Source: Acidobacteriota bacterium
Lineage (GTDB): Bacteria > Acidobacteriota > Thermoanaerobaculia > UBA5066 > Gp7-AA6
DNA: 64,000 bases
Direction: 5' to 3'
Assembly (NCBI GenBank): GCA_027307335.1
Contig: DAHUXD010000047.1
Coordinates: forward strand, 62,001-126,000
Positions 1 to 9,600 of the stretch are shown here, one piece after another. The position numbers and the translations under genes are program-made. The notes below the pieces were generated by a model. That model was not told the origin of the DNA. It saw nothing but the letters and a program-made list of their open reading frames with translations, and searched no databases. Each line of letters opens with the position of its first letter. The stretch's first letter is position 1.

Positions 1-805
1 GCCAGGCGAGGCGCCAGTACGGCGCGACGCCGGTCGTGTTGAAGGTGAAGCCCTCCCCCGTGTTCGGCTGGGCGCCGATGTGGGTCGTGCGGTAGGCCAT
101 CGTCGTCAGGTAGAGATGGTCATTCCACATCGCGTAGGCGCCGCCCCCCGCGACGTCCTGCCCGAGGCTCTGGATCATCGTGGCGGCGGCGGGCGACGGC
201 GCAACTTCGCTCGAGACCCAGGGATAGCCCCAGGCCGGCGTCGAGTTCCAGAGGTCCTCGACCGTCGGGTTGTTGTTCAGGTCGAGCCCCCACACGAGCT
301 CCTTGCCGCCAAGTGTCGTGATCCGGGCGTAGCGGATGTCGGTGTTGTCCCAGCTGAAGTGATCGTCGGCGGTCGTGTAGGTCAGCTGCACGAAGCTGCC
401 GAGGTGATCCGTCCAGCCACCCGCGAGAAACAGCGAGGCGGCCTGCGGGAACTCGACCGTTCCGTTCTGTGTGCCCGGTTGAGCCGTCTTCGTCTGCGTG
501 AAGCTCGTGTCGAACATCGCCGAGAGCGGCAGCGTCTTCAAGAGGTCGAGGCCGGCGGACCAGGTGCCGGGCTCGGCCTTGACGGCGGGCTCGTCCTTCG
601 CGCGGTCGACGTAGCCCGTGAGCTTGAAGCGCCGGCCCGCGGGGTTCAGCTCCGGCGGCGTGTAATGGCAGCCGCTGCAGCGCAGCCCGGTCTGCCGCGC
701 GTAACTGGGAACCGCGACGGCCGGCTCCGAGCCGGCACCGAAAAACAGGAACGCCGCGGTGAGAAACGCAAAGACGATGCAGAGGCCGCGTCTCGAGCTG
801 TGCAC
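1..805 (-). CDS. Secreted c-haem protein, probable outer-membrane cytochrome (3' end outside window)
   Basis: The frame opens at a GTG preceded at good spacing by AAGGAGGG. It starts with a hydrophobic signal peptide (about residues 9-30), then a single haem c motif CSGCH (C43, C46, H47) inside the context PSYARQTGLRC, followed by an aromatic, threonine-rich stretch resembling outer-membrane beta strands. Small c-haem proteins of this pattern (ARQTG..C..CH....LN..GR.FK..GY) recur in Acidobacteriota and metal-reducing bacteria, usually annotated only as cytochrome c. A periplasmic or outer-membrane electron-transfer role is inferred. The C-terminus is cut off by the window edge, so barrel size and further haems cannot be judged. 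Confidence 0.72.
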   Translation of the reverse strand, partial: MHSSRRGLCIVFAFLTAAFLFFGAGSEPAVAVPSYARQTGLRCSGCHYTPPELNPAGRRFKLTGYVDRAKDEPAVKAEPGTWSAGLDLLKTLPLSAMFDTSFTQTKTAQPGTQNGTVEFPQAASLFLAGGWTDHLGSFVQLTYTTADDHFSWDNTDIRYARITTLGGKELVWGLDLNNNPTVEDLWNSTPAWGYPWVSSEVAPSPAAATMIQSLGQDVAGGGAYAMWNDHLYLTTMAYRTTHIGAQPNTGEGFTFNTTGVAPYWRLAW

Positions 806-920
806 GTGAGCCCTCCTTCGCTGTGGGAGAGACTCGCGCTTCGGAGGCGCCGGGAGAATCCCGCGCCCTCACCAAAAGGGATGGGTAAATCGCACCAGGC
901 CGCCTCGGGCGGGCGGCCGG

Positions 921-1595
921 TCAGACGATGCGGTGCTGGAACGCGAAGGCGACGGCCTCGGCCTTCGAGTGAACCTCGAGCTTGTCGAGAATGTTCTGGA
1001 TGTGGTTCCGGGCGGTCAGGATCGAGATGTTCAGACGGCCGCCGATCTCGGGAGCGGACCGGCCGGCGGCGAGCATGCCGAGCACCTCGACCTCGCGGGT
1101 CGTGAGCCGGCGCGCGCGCGCGTCCGGAGACTCGCGGACGGAGACGAGCATCGGCCGCGGCGGAGCGGCCGACGCCTCACCGGGACGCGCCGGAGCCGCC
1201 TCCGACGGAGAGAGCACGTGCGCGAGCACGAAGTGATCGGGGGGCCGGACGGCCAGGTGAAGGACGCTCACGTCCATCGGCACGATCCGGCCGTCCTTCG
1301 CCCGCAGGCGCAGCCCGAAGTGCCGGATCGTCTCGCCGCGCGCGGCCATCGCGGTCACGGGACAGTGCTCCGAACAGTACCGGTTGCCGAAGGCATCGCA
1401 GCCCTCCAGGGCCGTCGCGCAGCCGGCGCCGGAGATCTCGTCCTCGGAGTACCCGAGGAGCCGCTCGCAGCTCGCGTTCCAGAAGATCAGGCGGAGGCGG
1501 CGGTCGGTGGCGAAGACCGGGTCCGGGGAATGCACGAGCGACTCGAAGAGGCTTCGGACCTCTTCCGGCACGCGCTCGACACGGGTCGACGCCAC
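921..1595 (-). CDS. PAS domain LuxR-type response regulator
   Basis: The 224-residue protein starts at GTG behind AGAGGGA. Residues about 10-130 form a PAS fold (DPVFATDRRLRLIFWN; LGYSEDEI). A cysteine-rich insertion (residues about 59-80, C..GC...FGNRYCSEHC) sits where a redox or metal ligand set could form. Residues about 160-224 are a LuxR/GerE helix-turn-helix (LTTREVEVLGMLAAGRS...IGGRLNIS..TARNHIQNILDKL). There is no receiver domain, so sensing is probably direct through PAS. It lies between the c-haem protein and the molybdenum hydroxylase on the same strand; regulation of either is possible but unproven. Confidence 0.85.
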   Translation of the reverse strand: MASTRVERVPEEVRSLFESLVHSPDPVFATDRRLRLIFWNASCERLLGYSEDEISGAGCATALEGCDAFGNRYCSEHCPVTAMAARGETIRHFGLRLRAKDGRIVPMDVSVLHLAVRPPDHFVLAHVLSPSEAAPARPGEASAAPPRPMLVSVRESPDARARRLTTREVEVLGMLAAGRSAPEIGGRLNISILTARNHIQNILDKLEVHSKAEAVAFAFQHRIV

Positions 1596-1686
1596 GACGT
1601 TCCCTCTCGTTTCCGGCGGTGGGCCGTTTCGGCGGAGGAGAGTCTCCGCGGCGACGGGTGCCCCAGGGGCAGCATATGCGGCCGAA

Positions 1687-1872
1687 CTAAACCGCCGCTA
1701 AAGAGGCCCCCGGGAGAGGCAAATCGCTCATGTCGCGCATGCCCTCGGTCGCCCGGATCGAGCCGTCCTCGAGGATGACTGCGCCCTCGGCTCCCGGCGT
1801 GGCCTCGAGGAGCGCGGGCCCGTCTCCGTAACGCCCTTGCGGCGACTCGCGGTCAGGAAGCCCCAGGGAGGC
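1687..1872 (-). pseudogene. Probable C-terminal remnant of ApbE (FAD:protein FMN transferase)
   Basis: Past the TAG of the molybdenum hydroxylase large subunit the same frame stays open for about 60 codons to a TAG at 1687-1689. The translation contains ALLEATPGAEGAVILEDGSI, which resembles the C-terminal segment of ApbE proteins (leucine-rich helix, PG(V/A)E, then a (D/E)DG turn). There is no start codon or upstream ApbE body, so this looks like a truncated remnant. Seen: the open, protein-like frame. Inferred: the family, from memory of the ApbE C-terminus. A chance GC-rich open frame is the alternative. Confidence 0.4.
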
Positions 1873-4005
1873 CTAGCCGGCGGCCCGCAGGGGTGCCGCG
1901 GCCGCGAGGGCCTCCTTCACGCGCTCGGGCGTCAGCGGCAGACGCAGGGCCCGGGCTCCGGTCGCGTCGAACACGGCGTTCGCGATGACCGCTCCGGTCG
2001 GGCAGATCGCCGGCTCGCCGCCGCCCTGCGGCGCGAGCGCGTCGTTGCGCACGATCACCGTTTCGATCGCCGGCACGCGCGAGAAGCGCGGCAGCCGGTA
2101 GGTCTTGAAGTTGCGGTCGAGGATGTCGCCGCCGCGGAACCGCAGCTCCTCGCTGAACGTGTACCCGAGCGCCATGGTGATCGAGCCTTCCATCTGCATC
2201 TTCGCGCCGTCGGGATTCACGACCGTGCCCATGTCCTGCGCCGCGACGATGCGCTCCACGTGGACGGTGCCGTCGGAGCGGTCCACCCGCACCTGCGCCA
2301 TCAGCGCATCGTAGGAGCCGGCGTCGGTCGAGCACGCGACCGCGCGCCCCTGTCCCGACGGGCCGACGCCCGGCTTCCAGCCGAACGCGGCCGCCGCGGC
2401 CTCGAGCACGGCGCGGAGTCGGGGCTCCGTCGTGTTCCGCAGCCGGAACTCGAGCGGGTCGATCCCCGCGGCCGCCGCCATCGCGTCGATGTGCGACTCG
2501 ATGGCGAACGCGTTCATGTTGGCGCCGGGAGCGCGCCACGGCCCCACCGCGAACGGGTGCACGCTCGAGCCGCCGTCGCCGTAGCTCATGCGCCCCGTCG
2601 AGCGCAGCCGCAGGTTGGGGATGTCGTACGGCGGCGTCGCGCCGCGCTCGCCCGCCGCGTGGACCGTCGCGTCGTAGAAGACGATGCGGCCGCCCGCGTC
2701 GGTTCCCGACTCGATCTCGACGACCGCCGCCGGATCGAAGCGGTCGAAGAAGAACTCCTCCGCGCGCGTCCACGCGACCTGAACCGGCTTGCCCGAGATC
2801 TTCGCGAGGCGCGCGGCCTCGATCGCCTGGAGGTCCGCGCTCTTGCCCCCGAACCCGCCGCCGACGTACGGCACGATGACGCGCACATCCTTCGCAGCGA
2901 GTCCGACCGCCTGCGCGATCCGGTCGCGCGTCGGGAACGGCGTCTGCGTCGACGCCCAGACCGTGATCCGTCCGTCCTTCGGCTCGGCGACCGCGGCGTG
3001 CGGCTCGATCGGCGCGTGCGCGACGTAGCCCTTGCGATACGCCGTCCGGGTCACGTGCGCGGCGCGGGCCCGGCCCGCCGCGAGATCGCCGCGGCTCGCC
3101 TTCTCCTCCGGGGCGCCGCCCGCCTTGACCAGGTGCTCGAAGATGGTCTCGTCGTCGGGCCCCGGAGGCGGCGTCGTCCAGTCCGGTTTCAGGAGGTCGA
3201 GGGCGGCGGCGGCCGCCTCGGGATCCGCGTGCAGCACCGCGACGAGATCGTCCCGTCGGACGACCGTGACCCCGGGCCGCTTCTCGGCCGCGGCGGCGTC
3301 GAGCGACTTCAGGGTCGCCCCGTGCGCCGGCGGCCGGAGAATCCGCGCGTACAGCATGCCCGCCGGCCGGATGTCGGCCGCGTACTGCGCCCGGCCCGTC
3401 ACCTTGTCGGCCCCGTCGATCCGGCGCGGCGACTTTCCCATCACCCGGAAGTCGGAAGCGGCGCGCAGCACCGCCTTCTCCCCCACGAGGCGCGCGATGC
3501 GCTTGCCGTCGGCGAGCTCCGCGTAGGTGACCCGCCGCGAGGAGCCCGGCGCGGTGACGACGCCGTTGTCGACCGTCAGCCGGTCGCGAGCGACGCCGAG
3601 CTTCGCGGCCGCGAGCCCGAGCAGGACGAGTCGCGCTTCGGCGGCCGCGGCGCGGAGCGCCGGACCGAACTGGCGCGTCGTGAGGGAACCGAACGTGCCG
3701 CGGTCGTACGGGCAGCGGTCGGTGTCGCCGAGCACCATGTCGATGGCGTCGAGCGAGACGCCGAGCTCCTCGGCCACCATCTGCGCCTGCGAGGTCAAGA
3801 CGCCCTGGCCCATCTCGATTTTTCCCGAGAACACGGTGACGCGGCCGTCCTTGCCGATCAGAAGGTACGCGTTCAGGTCCTCGGGATAGCCGCCCCTCGA
3901 CTCCTGCGAGAAGCAGGCCGATGGTCCGAGGCCCACGAAGATGGCGATGCCGCCGCCCGTCAGCTGGAAGAAGCGGCGGCGATCGAGCTTCAGGCGCTCG
4001 CTCAC
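1873..4005 (-). CDS. Xanthine dehydrogenase-family molybdopterin-binding subunit (isoquinoline 1-oxidoreductase beta-like)
   Basis: This 710-residue protein starts at a GTG overlapping the small subunit's TGA (GTGA). The frame runs open further upstream, but that part lies over the small subunit. The N-terminus DRRRFFQLTGGGIAIFVG is a twin-arginine (Tat) signal, so the enzyme acts in the periplasm. Molybdenum-cofactor domains are recognisable (GKIEMGQGVLTSQAQMVAEE, PIEPHAAVAE, YVGGGFGGKS, PWRAPGANMNAFAIESHID, QDMGTVVNP). The length fits single-chain IorB/CoxL-type aldehyde or N-heterocycle hydroxylases. No FAD subunit is adjacent, so electrons probably go through the 2Fe-2S subunit to a c-type cytochrome; the c-haem protein at the window start is a candidate. 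The substrate cannot be assigned. Confidence 0.9.
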   Translation of the reverse strand: MSERLKLDRRRFFQLTGGGIAIFVGLGPSACFSQESRGGYPEDLNAYLLIGKDGRVTVFSGKIEMGQGVLTSQAQMVAEELGVSLDAIDMVLGDTDRCPYDRGTFGSLTTRQFGPALRAAAAEARLVLLGLAAAKLGVARDRLTVDNGVVTAPGSSRRVTYAELADGKRIARLVGEKAVLRAASDFRVMGKSPRRIDGADKVTGRAQYAADIRPAGMLYARILRPPAHGATLKSLDAAAAEKRPGVTVVRRDDLVAVLHADPEAAAAALDLLKPDWTTPPPGPDDETIFEHLVKAGGAPEEKASRGDLAAGRARAAHVTRTAYRKGYVAHAPIEPHAAVAEPKDGRITVWASTQTPFPTRDRIAQAVGLAAKDVRVIVPYVGGGFGGKSADLQAIEAARLAKISGKPVQVAWTRAEEFFFDRFDPAAVVEIESGTDAGGRIVFYDATVHAAGERGATPPYDIPNLRLRSTGRMSYGDGGSSVHPFAVGPWRAPGANMNAFAIESHIDAMAAAAGIDPLEFRLRNTTEPRLRAVLEAAAAAFGWKPGVGPSGQGRAVACSTDAGSYDALMAQVRVDRSDGTVHVERIVAAQDMGTVVNPDGAKMQMEGSITMALGYTFSEELRFRGGDILDRNFKTYRLPRFSRVPAIETVIVRNDALAPQGGGEPAICPTGAVIANAVFDATGARALRLPLTPERVKEALAAAAPLRAAG

Positions 4006-4502
4006 GGCGTCCCCGCTCCCTTGCGTGCCGCGGGCGGGGCCGCGGTGCCGGACGCCTCCTCGATCGCGGCGACGATCCGCCGGTGCGCGCCGCAGCGGCA
4101 GAGATTGCCGTCCATCGCCTTGACGATCGCTTCGCGCGAGGGCTTCGCGTCGCGCGAGAGGAGCGCGCAGGCGGTCAGGATCATTCCGGGCGTGCAGTAG
4201 CCGCACTGCAGCGCCCCGTGCGCGACGAACGCCTCCTGAACGGGATGCAGCCGGCCCGCGGGGGCGAGCCCCTCGATCGTCACGACCTCGCGGCCCTCGA
4301 GCTGCGAGAGCGGCGTCTGACAGCCGAGCGTCGCCTGTCCGTCGACGAGCACGGTGCACGCGCCGCACTCTCCGATGCCGCAGCCGTACTTGGCGCCGGT
4401 CAGCCCGAAGTCGGTGCGCAGCGCCCAGAGAAGGAGCCGGTCGCCGTCCGCCGGAGCCGTGACCGGCTTTCCGTTCAGACGAAATCGAACCGTGTTCGCC
4501 AT
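4002..4502 (-). CDS. 2Fe-2S subunit of molybdenum hydroxylase
   Basis: ATG at 4502 begins MANTVRFRLNGKPV, the usual start of this family; the frame extends 20 codons further but that part is not conserved-looking. The plant-type 2Fe-2S domain shows CGIGECGACTVLVDG and a later C (GCQTPLSQ). The C-terminal second cluster domain shows GALQCGYCTPGMILTACALL and GNLCRCGAHRRI. There is no signal peptide, as expected for a subunit exported by hitch-hiking on the Tat signal of its partner. It is translationally coupled to the downstream large subunit by a GTGA overlap. It carries electrons away from the molybdenum site. Confidence 0.93.
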   Translation of the reverse strand: MANTVRFRLNGKPVTAPADGDRLLLWALRTDFGLTGAKYGCGIGECGACTVLVDGQATLGCQTPLSQLEGREVVTIEGLAPAGRLHPVQEAFVAHGALQCGYCTPGMILTACALLSRDAKPSREAIVKAMDGNLCRCGAHRRIVAAIEEASGTAAPPAARKGAGTP

Positions 4503-4602
4503 CGGCACCGCACCCGAATCGATCATATGCCTTCGAGGAAGGGCCCGGGACCCATCCGCCATTAAGGAAGACTAAGGACGGCCATTAAAGGCCGCTAAAA
4601 GG

Positions 4603-4622
4603 ACGCGTCGCGGCCGACGCGT
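4603..4622. promoter_or_regulatory. Perfect hairpin/operator-like palindrome between divergent genes
   Basis: ACGCGTCG-CGGC-CGACGCGT forms an 8-bp perfect inverted repeat in the 153-bp divergent region between the molybdenum hydroxylase small subunit and the first cupredoxin gene. It ends 33 bp before the latter's ATG and just upstream of the Shine-Dalgarno AAGGAGG. It could be an operator or a 5' UTR hairpin; nothing in the sequence decides which. Confidence 0.35.
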
Positions 4623-4655
4623 TCACTACGCTGGCCTCGTCTCAAGGAGGTTTCC

Positions 4656-5660
4656 ATGCGTAGGGATTTGCGTTCCGGTGTGTTCGTCGCTCTCGGGGTG
4701 CTCGCGCTGCTCCTGCTGCCTGCCGTGGCAGCGGCCGCGAACCACCAGGTCGAGGTGGGACAGGGGGGCGACCGCTTCGTCGACGACCAGAGCAACACGA
4801 GCACGACGACGATCAACGTCGGGGATACCGTGACATGGCGCTGGGACAACGGATTCCACTCGACGACCTCGGGAGAGTGCAATCCCAACTGCTCCCAGAA
4901 CGGTCTGTGGGACTCCGGCACGGCCTCTGCGCCGAACACGTTCTCGCACACGTTTAACACCGCGGGGACGTTCCCCTACTTCTGCAACGTGCACCTGGCG
5001 ATGATGAAGGGCACGGTCATCGTCCAGCAGGCCGGCACGGCGCCCGCGGCGAACTTCTCGTTCGCGCCGCAGGGTCCGGTCATGGGGAACGCGGTGAACT
5101 TCACCGACACGTCCACCGGTGCGCCGACGTCCTGGGCCTGGAACTTCGGCGACCCGGCGTCCGGCGGCAACAACACGTCCGCGGCGCAGAACCCGTCGCA
5201 CGCGTTCGCCGCCGCCGGCAGCTACAACGTGTCGCTGACCGCCACGAACGCGAGCGGCTCCAACACGACGCAGAAGTCGATCACGGTGTCGGCGGGCGGC
5301 CCCATTCCGTGCGTCGCCGACGAGCACACGCTGTGCCTGAACAACGGGCGATTCGCCGTGAAGGCGCACTGGACGAAGCCGGACACGACGGCGGGCGATG
5401 GAACCGCGATTCCGCTGACGGGCGACTCGGGTTACTTCTGGTTCTTCGACGCCTCGAACATCGAGCTCATCACGAAGGTCCTCAACGGATGCGCCCTGAA
5501 CAACGCCTACTGGGTCTTCGCCGCCGGGTTGACGAACGTGGGCGTCGATCTCGAGATCACGGATTCGCAGACGGGGATCGTGTACGACAAGCAGAACCCG
5601 GTGGGAACGGCGTACGCGCCGGTGCAGGACACGAAGGCGTTCGCCACGTCCTGTCCGTGA
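4656..5660 (+). CDS. Secreted cupredoxin-PKD protein with shared C-terminal domain
   Basis: ATG at 4656 follows AAGGAGG with ideal spacing. The 334-residue protein has a Sec signal (residues 1-28), a plastocyanin/azurin-like domain (about 29-126) with plausible type-1 copper ligands H68, C110, H113 and M116/M117 (YFCNVHLAMM), a PKD domain (about 129-213, WAWNFGD...SHAFAAAGSY), and a C-terminal domain (219-334) with four cysteines (C219, C227, C279, C333) and the core SGYFWFFDASNIE. The last domain is shared without gaps with the next gene; I do not know a family name for it. A periplasmic or surface copper electron-carrier role is inferred from the ligand pattern only. Confidence 0.85.
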   Translation: MRRDLRSGVFVALGVLALLLLPAVAAAANHQVEVGQGGDRFVDDQSNTSTTTINVGDTVTWRWDNGFHSTTSGECNPNCSQNGLWDSGTASAPNTFSHTFNTAGTFPYFCNVHLAMMKGTVIVQQAGTAPAANFSFAPQGPVMGNAVNFTDTSTGAPTSWAWNFGDPASGGNNTSAAQNPSHAFAAAGSYNVSLTATNASGSNTTQKSITVSAGGPIPCVADEHTLCLNNGRFAVKAHWTKPDTTAGDGTAIPLTGDSGYFWFFDASNIELITKVLNGCALNNAYWVFAAGLTNVGVDLEITDSQTGIVYDKQNPVGTAYAPVQDTKAFATSCP

Positions 5661-5685
5661 CGGGCGCGAAGAAGAGGAGCGGATC

Positions 5686-6498
5686 ATGACTCGATCTCGA
5701 CGGCTCGTTCCGGCCCTCGCGAGGACGGCGGCGCTCTCGGCCGCCGCCCTCGCCTCCCTGGCGGGCGGAGCGTCGGCGGCTCAGTTCACCGTGCACGTCG
5801 GCCGCGGGGGGACCTACTACGTGGACGACGTGAGCGGCACCAGCGTCACCCAGATCCACGTCGGCGACACCGTCACGTGGGTCTGGGAGGGCACGATGCA
5901 GCACAGCGTGACCTCCGGCACGTGCGGCCACGGCGGCGGCGGAGGCAGCGGCGGTTACGGCGGCTACGGAGGCGGAGGCGTCAGCTGCGACGACGCCCAC
6001 GTCTGGACGAGCACCGGCCTCCACGGAAGCGGCTTCACTTTCAGCTGGACCTTCGGGTCGCAGGGCACGTACGCGTACTTCTGCATGCAGCATCAGGACG
6101 CGATGACGGGGAAGATCATCGTCATGCCGGCCGTCGTCGCAACCGCATGCACGGCGGACGCGCACACGCTGTGCTTGAACGGCGGCCGCTTCGCGGCAGC
6201 CGCCCACTGGACGAAGACCGACGGCACGCAGGGCGACGGCAACGCGATCCCGCTGACCGACGACTCCGGCTACTTCTGGTTCTTCGACGCGACCAACATC
6301 GAGGCGGTCACGAAGGTCTTAAACGGCTGCGCTCTCGACAATGCGTACTGGGTGTTCGCGGCGGGGCTGACCAACGTCCAGGTGCGCCTGACCGTGACGG
6401 ACACGCAGACGGGCGCCGCCTACGTCCGCGACAATCCCCAGGGAGTCGCCTTCCACCCGCTGCAGGACACGCAGGCGTTCCCGACATCCTGCCCGTAG
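5686..6498 (+). CDS. Secreted cupredoxin protein, paralogue of the preceding gene
   Basis: The 270-residue protein lies 25 bp after its paralogue, behind GAGGAGC. It has a Sec signal (1-32), then a cupredoxin domain (about 33-150) with candidate copper ligands H73, C133, H136 and M140 (YFCMQHQDAM), interrupted by a glycine/tyrosine-rich loop at residues 82-98. The same four-cysteine C-terminal domain follows at 155-270 (C155, C163, C215, C269; core SGYFWFFDATNIE). Compared with the paralogue the PKD module is missing, so the pair differs by a clean domain insertion or loss. The two genes probably form one transcript. Confidence 0.85.
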   Translation: MTRSRRLVPALARTAALSAAALASLAGGASAAQFTVHVGRGGTYYVDDVSGTSVTQIHVGDTVTWVWEGTMQHSVTSGTCGHGGGGGSGGYGGYGGGGVSCDDAHVWTSTGLHGSGFTFSWTFGSQGTYAYFCMQHQDAMTGKIIVMPAVVATACTADAHTLCLNGGRFAAAAHWTKTDGTQGDGNAIPLTDDSGYFWFFDATNIEAVTKVLNGCALDNAYWVFAAGLTNVQVRLTVTDTQTGAAYVRDNPQGVAFHPLQDTQAFPTSCP

Positions 6499-6504
6499 CC
6501 CGGT

Positions 6505-6595
6505 GGGGTCAGGTCTCTGAAAATGTGACTTTGTTCACCCTCGCTCCGTGAACCGGCTCGGGAGCCCAAGGTCACACATTCAGAGACCTGACCCC
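6505..6595. repeat. Repeat family A, copy 1 (91-bp palindromic element)
   Basis: The ends GGGGTCAGGTCTCTGA and TCAGAGACCTGACCCC pair as a 25-bp inverted repeat with two mismatches around a 41-bp centre. It begins 6 bp after the stop of the second cupredoxin gene. Two 61-bp relatives lie at 30191-30251 and 43618-43678. GGGGTCAGGTCT palindromes of this kind are known as REP-like elements mobilised by REP-associated (Y1) transposases; none is encoded here. The right edge runs into TATAAT (6597-6602), 17 bp before the kinase start codon, a possible -10 box without a clear -35. Confidence 0.85.
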
Positions 6596-6618
6596 TTATA
6601 ATCGACGCGATCCCAGCG

Positions 6619-9600
6619 ATGCCATCCGATTACACGGCCCCCTTCGGCCCCGACGCGGGGTCCGGGGCTCGGGGCGATGCCCTGCGAATTCTCGTCGTCG
6701 ACGAGAATGCCTCGGAGCGCGAGCGGACGCTCGCCGCTCTCCGTGCGGAGCTTCACGCCGCGTCCTTCGAGGCGGTCGGCGACCTCGAGGGGCTGACGCG
6801 CGCCGTCGAGGCCGGCGCCTTCGACGTCGTCGTCACCGACCACCGGCTCGGCGGTCTGGACGCGTTCATCCTCCTCGCGAGCGTCCGGGCGCGGCGCCCC
6901 GACGTGCCGGTCCTCCTCTGCACGGGCGCGGGCAGCGAGGAGCTCGCCGTCGCCGCGATGAAAGCGGGCTTCGACGACTACGTGCTGCGGGAACCCCGGC
7001 ACTTCGCCCGGCTGAAGAACGCGATCCAGTCCGCGCTCGACGAGGCAGCCCGCCGCCGCGCCGCGCGAGAGGCGGAGAGCCGCTACCGGACGCTCTTCGA
7101 GGGAGTCCCGGTTGGCCTCTACCGCGCGACCCTCGCGGGCCAGATCCTCGACGCGAACCCCGCCCTCCTGCGCCTCCTCGGGTTCCCGTCGCGGGAAAGC
7201 CTCATGGCGGTCAACCTGCGCGACGTGTACGTCGACGCGAAGGCGCGCCGCACCTTCCTCGAGCGGCTCGAGCGGGAGGGAGAGGTCCACGACCTCGAGC
7301 TCGCCTGGCGCCGCTACGGCGGTCAGATCATCATGGTGCGGAAGAGCGCGCGCCCCGTGCGGGACCCGCACGGCCGTCTCCTCCACTACGAGGGCGTCGT
7401 CGAGGACATCACCGAGCGGCGGCGCGCCCGCGAGGAGCTCCAGGAGTCCAACCAGTTCCGCGAGGAGATCATCTCGGGCGCGGGCGAGGGCATCGTGGTC
7501 TACGACCGCGAGCTCCGCCGCATCGTCTGGAACCGCTACATGGAGGAGCTGACGGGCATCCCGGCGGAGCAGGCCCTGAACGGACCCGCCTTCGACACGG
7601 CGCCCGAGATGCAGTCTCTCGGCATGGACTTCCTGCGCCGCGCGCTCGCCGGCGAGACCGTCTCCACCGGCGATCTCTACGTCGCGGTCCCGCAGACCGG
7701 GCGCGCGGGCTGGATCGTCGGCACCTACGGCCCGCATCGCAATGCGGCCGGCGAGATCGTCGGCGTGATCGGCATCGTCCGCAGCGTCACCGAGCGCCGC
7801 CGCAACGAACAGGCGCTCCGGGAAAGCGAGGAGCGCTTCCGGCTCATGGCCGACGCCGCGCCCGTGATGATCTGGATGGACGACGCGAGCGGCATGTCGA
7901 CGTACTTCAACAAGCCCTGGCTCGACTTCACCGGCCGGACGCTCGAGCAGGAATTCGGGCGCGGATCGCGCGACGGCATTCACCCGGACGACCTCGAACC
8001 GCGCTTCGTGGCCGTCTACGACGCCGCCTTCGCGGCGCGGCGGCCCTTCCAGACGGAGTACCGGCTGCGGCGCCACGACGGCGCGTACCGCTGGATCCTC
8101 GAAACGGCGACACCCCGGTTCACCGCCTCGGGCGAATTCGCCGGCTTCATCGGCACCGCGATCGACTTAACCGAGCGGCGCGCGGCCGAGGTCGCGCTCC
8201 AGAAGGAGCGCTCGTTCCTCCGCCAGGTGATCGACATCAACCCGAACTTCATCTTCGCGAAGGACCGCGAGGGCCGCTTCACGCTCGTCAACGAGGCGGT
8301 CGCGCAGGCGTACGGGACGACCGTCGAGGACCTGATCGGCCGCCGCGACGCCGACTTCAACCCGAATCCCGACGAGGTCGCGGCCTTCCGCGCGGCGGAC
8401 CTCGAGGTCATGGACACGCGCCGCGAAGTCCTGATCCCCGAGGAGAAGATCACCGACGCGACCGGCGCGGTCCGCTGGCTCCAGACCGTCAAGCGGCCCG
8501 TCGTCGACGAGGAGGGCCTCGCCCACCAGGTTCTCGGCGTCTCGGCCGACCTGACCGAGCGGCTCCGCGCGGAGCAGGCGCTGAAGGAGAGCGAGGCGCG
8601 CTTCCGCCTGATGGCGGACGCCGCTCCGGTCCTGATCTGGATCTCCGACGCGACGGCCCGGTGCACGTTCTTCAACAAGACCTGGCTCGACTTCACGGGC
8701 CGCCGCCTCGAGCAGGAGATCGGCCGCGGGTGGATGGCCGGAGTGCACCCCGAGGACCTTCCGCTCGTGTACACCTTCGACGAGCTCGAGACGACGCGGG
8801 AGCCCTACCAGTTCGAGTACCGCCTGCGGCGCCACGACGGGGAGTACCGCTGGATCCTCGACACCGGCGTGCCGCGCTTCGGGACCGACAGCGTCTTCGA
8901 GGGATACATCGGCTCCGCGATCGACATCACGGACCGCCGCATGGCCGAGGAGGCGCTGCGCGAGAGCGAGGCGCGCTACCGCACGCAGGTCGAGAACGCG
9001 CCGGAGGCGATCGTCGTCTTCGACGTCGACGTCGGGCGCTTCGTCGAGGCCAACGACAACGCGCTGAATCTGTGGGCCATGTCCCGCGAGGCGTTCTTCC
9101 AGACGGACCCCGTCGCGCTGTCGCCGGCCTACCAGCCGGACGGCCGCCCCTCCGCCGCCGCCATCGCCGCCAACGTGGACCGCACGCTCCACGGCGAGGC
9201 GCCGACGTTCGAGTGGATCCACCGCGACGCCTCGGGGCGCGAGTTCCCCTGCGAGGTGCGCCTGGTGCGCCTCCCGTCGGTCAACCGGCGGCTCATCCGG
9301 GGCAGCGTCACCGACATCACCGCCCGCAAGCGGGCCGAGCGCGTGCAGTCCGCCCTCTACCGCATCGCGGCGACCACCGGCGCGACCGAGGACATCGACG
9401 AGTTCTACGCCGAGATCCACGGCATCGTCGGCGAGCTGATGTACGCCCAGAACTTCTACGTCGCGATCCACGATCCGCGCTCGGACACGATCTCGTTCCC
9501 GTACTGCGTGGACGAGCGCGACCCGACGCCCGCCCCGATGCGCCCGGGCAAGGGCCTCACCGCCCACGTGCTCCGGACGGGCGAGCCGCTCCTCTGCTTC

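Noticed and set aside
1837-4200. Very long plus-strand open frame (787 codons) rich in Arg, Ala, Pro and Gly.
   Set aside because: It lies opposite the molybdenum hydroxylase genes; the composition is typical of antisense frames in GC-rich DNA and no motif is present.
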